Part shown: piece after piece, positions 1 to 7,075 of the stretch
How the letters are laid out: each line of letters starts with the position of its first letter
Numbering within the stretch: position 1 is the stretch's first letter
NCBI RefSeq assembly: GCF_002995845.1
Contig: NZ_PVXP01000001.1
Span: 1-64,000 of the forward strand
Reading direction: 5' to 3'
Length of the DNA: 64,000 nt
From: Clostridium luticellarii
Lineage (GTDB): Bacteria > Bacillota > Clostridia > Clostridiales > Clostridiaceae
Position numbers and translations under genes: made by a program
Notes under the pieces: generated by a model
Database searches by the model: none
What the model was told of the DNA's origin: nothing
Seen by the model: the letters and a program-made list of their open reading frames with translations, nothing else

Positions 1-100
1 ATTTAGATATATAATTTAATGCTTTTCTTATTTGAAACATTGTATTATTTAAAATTTCTATCTGCTTATTAGAAGGATATATTTGTATTTTAGATGTCAC
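1..100 (-). CDS. TnpB-type transposon protein, N-terminus only (cut by window edge)
   Basis: Reading the minus strand inward from position 100 gives an open frame to the window edge. It begins with VTSKIQIYPSNKQIEIL and continues with a helix-like stretch (NTMFQIRKALNYIS). This resembles the N-terminus of TnpB proteins of IS200/IS605-type elements, RNA-guided nucleases whose opening strand is usually of the form 'VTSKIQIYP' or close to it. An AAAGGAG ribosome binding site lies at about 123-129. The exact start is unclear: GTG at 100 is the first ordinary start codon in frame, while an ATA closer to the binding site is the other possibility. Only about 33 codons are visible, so the catalytic RuvC part cannot be checked, nor whether the gene is intact. 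No TnpA gene is visible. Confidence 0.6.
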   Translation of the reverse strand, partial: MTSKIQIYPSNKQIEILNNTMFQIRKALNYISK

Positions 101-277
101 AGTGATTTCTATAAGCTCAACTCCTTTCATTAAAATAATTATATCACATATTTAATGAGATCAAAGAGCTAGGTAATTGCTGGAGGCCTTTCCTTATTTT
201 CTGCCTAAAAATATTTTACTTACTCATCAAAAGGAAAGCGAGGTGAAAGGTGCAAGCAAAGAGTTGCCTATTGACAA

Positions 278-323
278 GTGGCAAAGATACTCTCACTTAT
301 GGAAGTGGGAGTATCCTTGCCAC
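278..323. repeat. 46-nt long hairpin
   Basis: The two arms pair over about 21 positions around a 4-nt loop (ATGG), with one A/C mismatch and one G/T pair. No T-run follows on either side, so it is not a typical intrinsic terminator. It lies upstream of the TnpB-like gene, where an IS200/IS605 left-end hairpin could be expected, but it is longer than most such hairpins. A MITE-like remnant is the alternative. Confidence 0.5.
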
Positions 324-356
324 GAAGAGGATGAAATATTTTAACACAACCCATGT

Positions 357-411
357 CAATTCACAATTCACAATGTACAATGACAATTGACAGTGTACAA
401 TTTACAATTAT
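357..411. repeat. 7-bp-periodic CAAT repeat, copy 1
   Basis: Consecutive heptamers CAATTCA, CAATTCA, CAATGTA, then a 6-mer CAATGA, then CAATTGA, CAGTGTA, CAATTTA follow without gaps. The same degenerate heptamer returns at 1264-1347, 2953-2996 and 25635-25707, always between genes. Confidence 0.75.
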
Positions 412-556
412 GGTTGCAATTGAGCTGTAATATTGGTAAACTCAATTATATCAAGTAATTCTCAGGCTCAAATGGAGCTTGTTTAAGAGGAATATTGCCC
501 CAAAAGCAACAACCCTGGGATAAATGAGTCAATATACTAAAATTGAGGAGAGGCCT

Positions 557-1256
557 ATGAAAATCGTGGTGGTACATGGTACAGAACACAGAGGAAGCAC
601 CTATAACATCTGCCAGCTGTTTTTACAAAAACTGCAATCGGAAGCAAGTGAAACCACAGAATTTTTTCTGCCCAAAGACATGCCGGATTTTTGCCGCGGA
701 TGCAGTTCATGTTTCACTATAGGCGAAGAAGCATGTCCTCATTACGACCGGGTGAATCCAATCAGCAGAGCAGTTGAAAAGGCGGATCTAATCATCTTTA
801 CAAGTCCTGTATATGTATTTCACGCCAGTGGACAGATGAAGACGCTGCTGGATCATTTCGGCTTTCGATGGATGGGTACACCGTCCTAATAAAACAATGT
901 TTTCCAAGATGGCTCTGGTCATTTCGACAGCTGCAGGCGGTGGAATGAAATCAACAATTAAAGATATCGTGGACAGCTTAACTTTCTGGGGGACAGGTAA
1001 AATATTTACCTACGGTAAAGCAGTTGCCGCCGTAAACTGGCAGGGTGTAAACGAAAAGAAAAAGATAAAAATCAACCGGGATGTAACAAAATTATCTGCT
1101 AAAATTCTACACAGATACGGCAGAGTAAAGCCCAGCTTAAAGGTAAAAATCCTCTTTTATGTTATGCGCTTTATTCATAAAAGATTTTCCTTCAATGCTG
1201 TTGATAAAGGATACTGGCAAAACCAGGGATGGCTGGGGCATAAACGCCCCTGGTAG
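557..1256 (+). pseudogene. Flavodoxin/NAD(P)H-dependent FMN reductase family protein, frameshifted
   Basis: The first half (557-889) starts with a flavodoxin-like strand and phosphate loop (MKIVVVHGTEHRGSTYNI) and carries a CRGCSSCF motif and a TSPVYVFHASGQMKTLLDH stretch, typical of iron-sulfur flavoprotein-like NAD(P)H-dependent FMN reductases. The second half (from 897) continues with ALVISTAAGGG. The halves are in different frames. Dropping one G from the GGG at 874-876 joins them smoothly (RWM-VHRPNKTMFSKMALV), so a single-base insertion explains the break. The start at 557 is preferred over 524 because AGGAGAGG lies just upstream. It is probably inactive, unless the extra base is a sequencing error. 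Confidence 0.8.
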
Positions 1257-1263
1257 TTTTATT

Positions 1264-1347
1264 CAATTGACAATTGACAATGCACGATTCACAATTTTCA
1301 ATTGACAATGCACAATTGACAGTTCACAGTGCACAATTGGCAATTTT
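1264..1347. repeat. 7-bp-periodic CAAT repeat, copy 2
   Basis: Twelve heptamers in perfect register, including CAATTGA (four times), CAATGCA (twice), CGATTCA, CAGTTCA and CAGTGCA. Many units hold the palindrome CAATTG or TGCA. The array ends exactly at the stop codon of the DUF1648 gene. Confidence 0.8.
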
Positions 1348-2482
1348 AATTTTCAGCAAGAATTGAAAAAACTATAACTGCTATTATAAATACAATCAAG
1401 CCTATATATATGGCCATTCCTCCAGGTCTTCCCGCATTTACTGTCCATCCCACACCAAATCTCTTTTCCACAAATATGGATGGATCCTCAGGATTATAAT
1501 ATATGGTGTTTGCCAGTTTCCAAAATTCATCATCATCCTTGTCAGTAAATTCAGATTCAACTTTTCCAGAACCTTGTTCCCCTATTTTTATATTACTTCC
1601 TCCCTGTCCGATCTTTATGGATATTACCAGGCTGATCAAAATTGTAAATATGACAAAAGCTATGATGAAAATGCCCACAAACAGGGGTGATATTTTGATT
1701 ACACCAAATATCTGAATAGTGCCCACAGTTAGAAGCAGATCCACTACCACCGCCAGAAACACCGTGTATATGGACCACATTTTCCTGAACCTCCTGTTCT
1801 TTTTCACGGAAATTTCAGGGTTCAAAATATTTGTCTGCTGTTTTGACCAGCCTATGATCTTGTATGTCATGAAAATTATGACAGTTACTGCCATTTGAAC
1901 GAAAGGCATCTCCCAGATCAGAAATATGGATTTGGTCTGATAACCAGTCACATTTCCTGAAAAATCCCAGTGAGTGGGTACCCTATGCGGCAGAGATGCA
2001 TAATTTGCATATCCCAAAATTATATTTATCAGTATTATAAATATGGGAATCAGGAAAAGCCAGGGAGACACCAGAGTTTTATCCTTGTCTCTGGAGTAAC
2101 CTATATCTACTGCCACAGCCTGCTTTTTTCCCTGGAACCAGGAGCCCGTCAACTTAAGAGCTTTAACAGCCCTGTTGGATATCATATATACCAAAAAATT
2201 TATAAAGACAAAAGCAAAAACAGTGAACAAAATCACAGCTACATCGGGAAATTCATAATTCAAGAAGCTAAACAGCAGTATAAATGGAATTCCAATCATC
2301 AAATTATTTTTTACAAATTGTCTTTTTATGTCTTTGATCTCAGCACTGTCTGTTTTATCCCCAGGTATCCTGACTCCAAATACAATTTCCTTTCTGGTGA
2401 AATTCGGTGTCAGTAAGTTGATAACAAGTACCAATAAAAATATAAAAAACAAATATATACATAAGAACAAATTTTCCTTCAT
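1346..2482 (-). CDS. DUF1648/DUF5808-type multi-pass membrane protein
   Basis: About 378 residues with roughly eight to nine hydrophobic segments. A PTHWDFSGNVTGY stretch near residues 170-182 is the hallmark of DUF1648 (SdpI-like) proteins. A C-terminal cytoplasmic segment (YYNPEDPSIFVEKRFGVGW) fits the DUF5808 domain, followed by a last membrane helix. The start is placed at 2482 because AGGTG then lies 7 nt upstream; ATG at 2488 is too close to it. It follows the GntR regulator gene by 16 bp, so the two form an operon. Such GntR/DUF1648 pairs are common in Firmicutes. Some SdpI relatives give immunity to membrane-active toxins, but the role here is unknown. Confidence 0.8.
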   Translation of the reverse strand: MKENLFLCIYLFFIFLLVLVINLLTPNFTRKEIVFGVRIPGDKTDSAEIKDIKRQFVKNNLMIGIPFILLFSFLNYEFPDVAVILFTVFAFVFINFLVYMISNRAVKALKLTGSWFQGKKQAVAVDIGYSRDKDKTLVSPWLFLIPIFIILINIILGYANYASLPHRVPTHWDFSGNVTGYQTKSIFLIWEMPFVQMAVTVIIFMTYKIIGWSKQQTNILNPEISVKKNRRFRKMWSIYTVFLAVVVDLLLTVGTIQIFGVIKISPLFVGIFIIAFVIFTILISLVISIKIGQGGSNIKIGEQGSGKVESEFTDKDDDEFWKLANTIYYNPEDPSIFVEKRFGVGWTVNAGRPGGMAIYIGLIVFIIAVIVFSILAEN

Positions 2483-2498
2483 AAACATTCACCTGCCT

Positions 2499-2885
2499 TT
2501 ATTTATTTTTCACATTGTATTTTTTATATATACTGGAACACAACTTCAATATATCTTCCAATTTATTATCTCTCAAATAGGCTTCGGCCAGCAGATAGCT
2601 CAATTCCCTCACCAGCTTTTCATCAAAATTTTCATTGTCCTTAGGGTAGCTCTCATTTACAACAGCTCCCGTCCTTCTGTCTATATTCAAGTATCCATCG
2701 GATTTCAATATACTATAGGCTTTATTCACAGTATGAAGATTTATTCCTATATCCTGTGCCATCTGTCTTACAGAGGGCAGACTTTCTCCGGGTTTCAGAT
2801 CCCCTGCTGCCATTCCCTCTATAATGCTCCTTTTAAGCTGTTCATAGATAGGTATCTCAGATTCAAAATCAATTTTAATTATCAT
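2499..2885 (-). CDS. GntR-family regulator, YtrA type
   Basis: 128 residues. The N-terminal winged helix-turn-helix (about residues 10-75, with SEIPIYEQLKRSIIEG and GESLPSVRQMAQDIGIN) is classic GntR. The C-terminal part is short, as in the YtrA subfamily, and lacks a large effector domain. GGAGG precedes the ATG. It is the first gene of an operon with the DUF1648 membrane protein. A perfect 15-bp inverted repeat just upstream is the likely binding site, suggesting repression of its own operon. Confidence 0.9.
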   Translation of the reverse strand: MIIKIDFESEIPIYEQLKRSIIEGMAAGDLKPGESLPSVRQMAQDIGINLHTVNKAYSILKSDGYLNIDRRTGAVVNESYPKDNENFDEKLVRELSYLLAEAYLRDNKLEDILKLCSSIYKKYNVKNK

Positions 2886-2897
2886 GGCTTACCTCCT

Positions 2898-2934
2898 ATT
2901 CTATTTGTTATATATAGTGTATAACAAATAGAAT
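2898..2934. promoter_or_regulatory. Perfect 15-bp inverted repeat, probable GntR operator
   Basis: Arms at 2898-2912 and 2920-2934 (ATTCTATTTGTTATA and its complement) are identical over 15 bp, with a 7-bp centre. The repeat lies between the ribosome binding site of the GntR gene and a TTGCAA -35-like hexamer on the minus strand (about 2939-2944), so a bound protein would cover the promoter. Confidence 0.75.
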
Positions 2935-2952
2935 AAAATTGCAACACTTATT

Positions 2953-2996
2953 CAATGCACAGTTCACAATGCACAATTTATAGTCCATAATTGGCA
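2953..2996. repeat. 7-bp-periodic CAAT repeat, copy 3
   Basis: Units CAATGCA, CAGTTCA, CAATGCA, CAATTTA, TAGTCCA, TAATTGG in register. The rest of the gap to 3150 holds no gene that I can see. Confidence 0.7.
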
Positions 2997-3150
2997 AAAA
3001 AATAAAGTTCAAAGCACAAATATCAGATATCAATTAATGAAGATTTTCTTCATAGTCGAAAATCCACCAAAATTAAACTCTTATATTTGAACTCTGAACT
3101 TTCAGTAATCATTCACTGCCTGCTTACGGACCGTACATTATACATTATTA

Positions 3151-4323
3151 CTATTCTCTATAAAATTGAGCTTTTTCCCTGAGTGTTTTAAGCTTTTCAA
3201 TGGACTTTAAAAGAGTTTCGTCCTTTTTTGCAAAATGCAGCCTTATCAAATAATTCACATCCTCTTTGAAAAAACTTGACCCGGGCACCGCTCCTATTCC
3301 AACTTCTTTTGCCAGCCACTCACAGAATTTCAAATCATCTCTCACATTAAATTCCGACACATCTATGAGCACATAATAAGCCCCCTGGGGCTTTACATAT
3401 TTAAGACCTGCCTCACTCAATCCCTGAAGAAACATATCTCTCTTTTTCGTATACAAATTTTTCAGCCAGCTATAGTACTCCATAGGAAGCTTGAGTCCGG
3501 CCACCACTGCTTCCTGAAGTGGTGCCGCTGCTCCCACCGTGAGAAAATCATGTACCTTCCGCACATTCTCTATTATCCTTTCGTCACCTATAACATATCC
3601 TATTCTCCATCCGGTTATGGAGTAGGTCTTTGAAAGAGAGCTGCAGCTTAAAGTTCTGTTGAACATACCCGGAAGTGAAGCAAAATAGACGTGTTTATAG
3701 GGATCCATCACAATATGCTCGTACACTTCATCGGTTATTACAAAAGAATCATATTTTTCTGCCAGACCAGCTATGAATTTCAGCTCCTCAAGAGTGAACA
3801 CCTTCCCTGAAGGATTTGAAGGGTTACAGAGTATGAGGGCCTTCGGCTTCTGCTTAAATGCACTTTCAAGTTCAACCCTGTTAAAAGAAAAATCAGGCGG
3901 ATAAAGTGGAACATAGATGGGCTCCGCTCCGCTTAATATGGCATCAGCAGCATAGTTTTCATAAAAAGGGGAAAACACTATGACTTTATCCCCGGGATTG
4001 CAGACAGTCATGACAGAAGCCATCATAGCTTCCGTACTCCCGCAGGTAACTACAATCTGGGTATCCGGATCTATATCAAGTCCCATGAATTTGGACTGTT
4101 TTTCTGCAAGAGCTTCTCTCAGATTCTGTGCACCCCAGGTAATGGAGTATTGGTGAGGTCCCTTAAACGCTGCTGTTTTAAGTGCTTCTTCTATTTCCCT
4201 GGGAGGATCAAAATCAGGGAAACCCTGAGATAAATTAATTGCTCCGTATTTATCCGATATTCTCGTCATTCTTCTTATAACAGAGTCGGTAAAATTAATC
4301 AATTTTCTGCTCAATTCGGGCAT
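3151..4323 (-). CDS. PLP-dependent class I/II aminotransferase
   Basis: About 390 residues of fold-type I aminotransferase. The motif SSLSKTYSITGWRIGY holds the PLP-binding lysine, and NPSNPSGK and DEVYEHI are the usual class I/II blocks. The ATG at 4323 is preferred; the GTG at 4330-4332 lies only 2 nt from the AAAGG ribosome binding site. The gene sits alone behind a SAM-I riboswitch and terminator, so it should be expressed when S-adenosylmethionine is low. That points to methionine metabolism, for example transamination of 4-methylthio-2-oxobutyrate to methionine. Sequence motifs alone would allow aspartate or aromatic substrates. Confidence 0.92.
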   Translation of the reverse strand: MPELSRKLINFTDSVIRRMTRISDKYGAINLSQGFPDFDPPREIEEALKTAAFKGPHQYSITWGAQNLREALAEKQSKFMGLDIDPDTQIVVTCGSTEAMMASVMTVCNPGDKVIVFSPFYENYAADAILSGAEPIYVPLYPPDFSFNRVELESAFKQKPKALILCNPSNPSGKVFTLEELKFIAGLAEKYDSFVITDEVYEHIVMDPYKHVYFASLPGMFNRTLSCSSLSKTYSITGWRIGYVIGDERIIENVRKVHDFLTVGAAAPLQEAVVAGLKLPMEYYSWLKNLYTKKRDMFLQGLSEAGLKYVKPQGAYYVLIDVSEFNVRDDLKFCEWLAKEVGIGAVPGSSFFKEDVNYLIRLHFAKKDETLLKSIEKLKTLREKAQFYRE

Positions 4324-4461
4324 TATAACCACATCCTTTCAAATTATTTCATAATACATAAATCAAATGATCTTCAGATTAAGGTGAAGTTTATCCATCA
4401 GGCTGATTTTAGTCTGTTGCCGGAAATCATCATTCTCTGAGACAAACATCCTCAAATAAAT

Positions 4462-4489
4462 AAAAAGTCCGGGGATATACCTCAGACTT
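4462..4489 (-). terminator. Intrinsic terminator of the SAM riboswitch
   Basis: On the minus strand an AAGTCTGAGG arm pairs with CCCCGGACTT (one mismatch, one G-T pair) and runs into TTTTT. It lies 19 nt after the riboswitch aptamer and before the aminotransferase, the right place for the expression platform. Confidence 0.75.
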
Positions 4490-4507
4490 AAAACCACAAA
4501 ATATATT

Positions 4508-4608
4508 CTCATCTTTCAGCTTCTGCTGCAGGATTTAGCACCAATATACAAGTTATGTACTGGTTGCCGGGTCTCAAAGGGCCTGTTCCCTCCACCTCTC
4601 TTGATAAG
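4508..4608 (-). ncRNA. SAM-I (S-box) riboswitch
   Basis: Read on the minus strand, the conserved S-box blocks appear in order: CTTATCAAGAGAGGTGGAGG, then GACCCGGCAACC, then GGTGCTAAATCCTGCAGC, then GCTGAAAGATGAG closing the first helix with the 5' CTTATC side. This is the standard SAM-I aptamer. A promoter lies just upstream and a terminator just downstream. The controlled gene is the aminotransferase at 3151-4323. Confidence 0.95.
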
Positions 4609-4637
4609 TTCAAGCTTTGTATTCAATTATTTTATTA

Positions 4638-4666
4638 ATTATAATAAATTTAATACATGCTGTCAA
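4638..4666 (-). promoter_or_regulatory. Sigma-A-type promoter for the SAM riboswitch transcript
   Basis: On the minus strand TTGACA (4666-4661) and TATAAT (4643-4638) are separated by exactly 17 bp, both perfect consensus. Transcription would begin some 25-30 nt before the aptamer. Confidence 0.85.
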
Positions 4667-4795
4667 CAGCCAATTGGATGCAACTTCAATTCGTAATTAG
4701 GTTTTATTGAATTATCTATGGTTATATTTTGTTATATTACCTTGGAATTTTGTATCTTTAAATTATATCTGGCATTATTAAGTCATAGAGGTGTA

Positions 4796-5026
4796 TTAAG
4801 CTGCCATCTCAGAATAATTTACAACAAATATTTCAGCTTTATTTTTTACGACCTCTTCAATTATTTTTTCTAATTTTAATGCTACATCATTTTCAATGAA
4901 ATATTCCCCGCATTGTTTACAAACATTTGCTGGAACATCTTTAATTATAATAATATGTCCATTTAAGTCTACAATATGATTAACTTTACCACGAGCTAGC
5001 CTAGACTTACATAAAATACAATTCAT
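4796..5026 (-). CDS. YgiT-type zinc-finger (MqsA N-terminal-like) protein
   Basis: 76 residues with two CxxC pairs (CILC near the start, CKQCGEYF in the middle) and a strand NVCKQCGEYFIENDVALKLEKIIEE typical in layout of YgiT/MqsA-type zinc-binding domains. A strong GAGGAGG precedes the ATG. In many Firmicutes this domain is encoded next to a DUF4258-type toxin gene. Here the 42 bp up to the DegV gene are too short for one, and no partner is seen downstream, so it looks like an orphan. It may be transcribed with degV. Whether it acts as an antitoxin is unknown. Confidence 0.75.
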   Translation of the reverse strand: MNCILCKSRLARGKVNHIVDLNGHIIIIKDVPANVCKQCGEYFIENDVALKLEKIIEEVVKNKAEIFVVNYSEMAA

Positions 5027-5068
5027 ATAATTATCTCCTCCTCGTTCTCAAAGACTTCATATACAGTT

Positions 5069-5926
5069 TCAACTGGATTCAATTTCCATATAACATATGC
5101 CAACGGTTCCAGGTCCTGAATATACACCCACTATGGGACTTATCTGACCTATCATATATGTATTTTTCACATTGGGCAGTATTGAAATCCTCCTGCATAT
5201 GCTTTCCGCATCTTCCCTGGCATTGCCATGGGCTATATACACATCACAGGGGGATTTGCTTAAAAACTCTCTTCCTATGTCTATCATCTTGTTCAATGAT
5301 CTTTTTCTGCCCCTCACTTTACCGCAGGTGAAACATATACCTTGGTTGTCATCAAAATACACTATGGGTTTTATGTCCAAAGCTTCACCTATGATTCCTG
5401 ATATTGCCCCTATGCGGCCTCCTTTTCTGGCATATTCCAGAGTCCCAAAGACAAAAAAGAAATGCATCCTCTTCTTTATTTCAGGTATGCAGTGTACAAT
5501 CTCCTTAAAACTTTTGCCCCGATCTATAAGTTTTCCACACTCCTTCAAAATTATGCCTTCTCCAAGAGAGGTTGATTTGGAATCATAAACATATGTGGAT
5601 AACTTTTCATGCCTTCCGCTTACCATCTTAAGGGCATTATATGTGCCGGAAAGTCCGCTGGAAATGGTAACTGCTATTATATGGGTATAATTTTCATTCT
5701 CCAGCTTGTTAAAAACATTTTCCATATCGTCTATGGAGGGCAGGGAGGATTTGGGAATTTCCACCTTCATATTATCATATACTTCTTTCGGAGTAATCTG
5801 AAGCTTATCTATGTATTCCCTATGTTTATATATAATCCTGAAAGGTAATATTTCTATGTTGTATTTTTTCACGGTTTCATCATCTATATCACAGGCAGAA
5901 TCCGTCAAAAGTGCAATCTTTTCCAT
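5069..5926 (-). CDS. DegV-family fatty-acid-binding protein
   Basis: 285 residues, the usual DegV length. The N-terminus IALLTDSACDI and the internal TISSGLSGTYNALKM and ARKGGRIG stretches are family blocks; DegV proteins bind a fatty acid (FakB-like) to present it to the FakA kinase for phospholipid synthesis. No fakA is nearby. GGAGGAG precedes the ATG. The YgiT-like gene follows 42 bp downstream on the same strand. Confidence 0.92.
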   Translation of the reverse strand: MEKIALLTDSACDIDDETVKKYNIEILPFRIIYKHREYIDKLQITPKEVYDNMKVEIPKSSLPSIDDMENVFNKLENENYTHIIAVTISSGLSGTYNALKMVSGRHEKLSTYVYDSKSTSLGEGIILKECGKLIDRGKSFKEIVHCIPEIKKRMHFFFVFGTLEYARKGGRIGAISGIIGEALDIKPIVYFDDNQGICFTCGKVRGRKRSLNKMIDIGREFLSKSPCDVYIAHGNAREDAESICRRISILPNVKNTYMIGQISPIVGVYSGPGTVGICYMEIESS

Positions 5927-5984
5927 AATTTTCTCCTCCTACTCAATTTAGATTATATCATACCAAAGGTAAAATATTCAAACT

Positions 5985-6941
5985 CTAGAAAAGAGACAGA
6001 CTTTTAAGAAGAAATATGCCTATAAATATGGTGAACATGGAGAAAAATGTAGTGAGTATTACAACATCTCCTGTAAGCTTGTAATCGGAATTCATTTCCT
6101 TTGCCATTATATAGCAGGAGACTGCAGAAGGCGCAGAAAACAATATAAATACGGCCCCCAGATCATATTTTCTAAATCCCAGTAAAAAAGCCAGGGTAAC
6201 CACTATAAAAGGTATTACTACAAGCCTTCCCGCCGTAGCTATCAGTGAGTATTTCAAATTTTCTCTTACACTCTTAAACTCAAGCTGGGCACCTAATGTT
6301 ATAAGAGCCAATGGGGTTCCAAGAGAAGCCACATCTGAAACCGTTCTTTCGAGAAACAAAGGCAGTTTTATGGAAAACAGCTGAAAAATTATACCCAGGA
6401 AAGATGCTATAATAAGAGGGTTTTCCACTATCTCCAGCAGAGTATATTTGATTTTACTTCCTAAACTGTTCTTGTCACCTCTTTCATCAAAAGCTGCCAA
6501 AACTAGCACTGCAAAAAAATTATAGGTGGGAATGGCTATGGGAAGTAAAATGGATATAGGCCCCATATGGGATTTCCCAAGCATGTACATCCCCATTGGA
6601 ACACCAAGGAGCACAAAATTTCCCCTGTATATGGTGTGTATCATGGCAGAGGCTCTTTTCTTGTCCTTGATAAATAAAGGTACAATGATCCAAAGCAGAA
6701 ATACAGAACCTGATATACACAAAAACACAAACAGCATGAGTTTAATATTTATTATACTGGTCAATTTGGACAAGTATATATTTTCAAACAGCAGTGTGGC
6801 CAATCCAACTCTAAAATTAAACTTTACAGCAGTATTTATAAATCTATCATCTATAAGTCCAATTTCTTTTATAAAATATCCCAAAGCAATTACAAGAAAT
6901 ATGGGCATTATTACATTGAAGCTAAAAATCAAATTATCCAA
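5985..6941 (-). CDS. AEC-family (auxin efflux carrier-type) permease
   Basis: About 318 residues with some ten membrane segments in two halves, matching the AEC/bile-arsenite-riboflavin transporter fold. The N-terminus (NVIMPIFLVIALGYFIKEIGLID) and the C-terminal APSAVSCYIMAKEM block are typical. Family members export malate or other small organic acids; the substrate here cannot be read. The start is placed at a TTG (6941) because GGAGG lies 8 nt before it; the ATG at 6971 has no good binding site. Confidence 0.85.
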   Translation of the reverse strand: MDNLIFSFNVIMPIFLVIALGYFIKEIGLIDDRFINTAVKFNFRVGLATLLFENIYLSKLTSIINIKLMLFVFLCISGSVFLLWIIVPLFIKDKKRASAMIHTIYRGNFVLLGVPMGMYMLGKSHMGPISILLPIAIPTYNFFAVLVLAAFDERGDKNSLGSKIKYTLLEIVENPLIIASFLGIIFQLFSIKLPLFLERTVSDVASLGTPLALITLGAQLEFKSVRENLKYSLIATAGRLVVIPFIVVTLAFLLGFRKYDLGAVFILFSAPSAVSCYIMAKEMNSDYKLTGDVVILTTFFSMFTIFIGIFLLKSLSLF

Positions 6942-6989
6942 TGGTCCAACCTCCAGGTCAATTGAGAACATACTCTAATCGTTCATTTA

Positions 6990-7034
6990 TTTTAAGATTA
7001 TTTTAAGTTTCATCTTAGAAGATATATGTATAAT
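6990..7034 (+). promoter_or_regulatory. TTTTAAG direct repeat and promoter before the GT-C gene
   Basis: TTTTAAG occurs at 6990-6996 and 7001-7007, an 11-bp period, one helical turn, as expected for an OmpR/PhoB-type dimer. A consensus -10 box TATAAT lies at 7029-7034 with no good -35 box, which fits an activated promoter. The same layout recurs before galU and the GT2 operon. Confidence 0.7.
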
Positions 7035-7075
7035 TATATCCCTATACAGGATTTCAGAAAAGGAGTTTTAATAAT

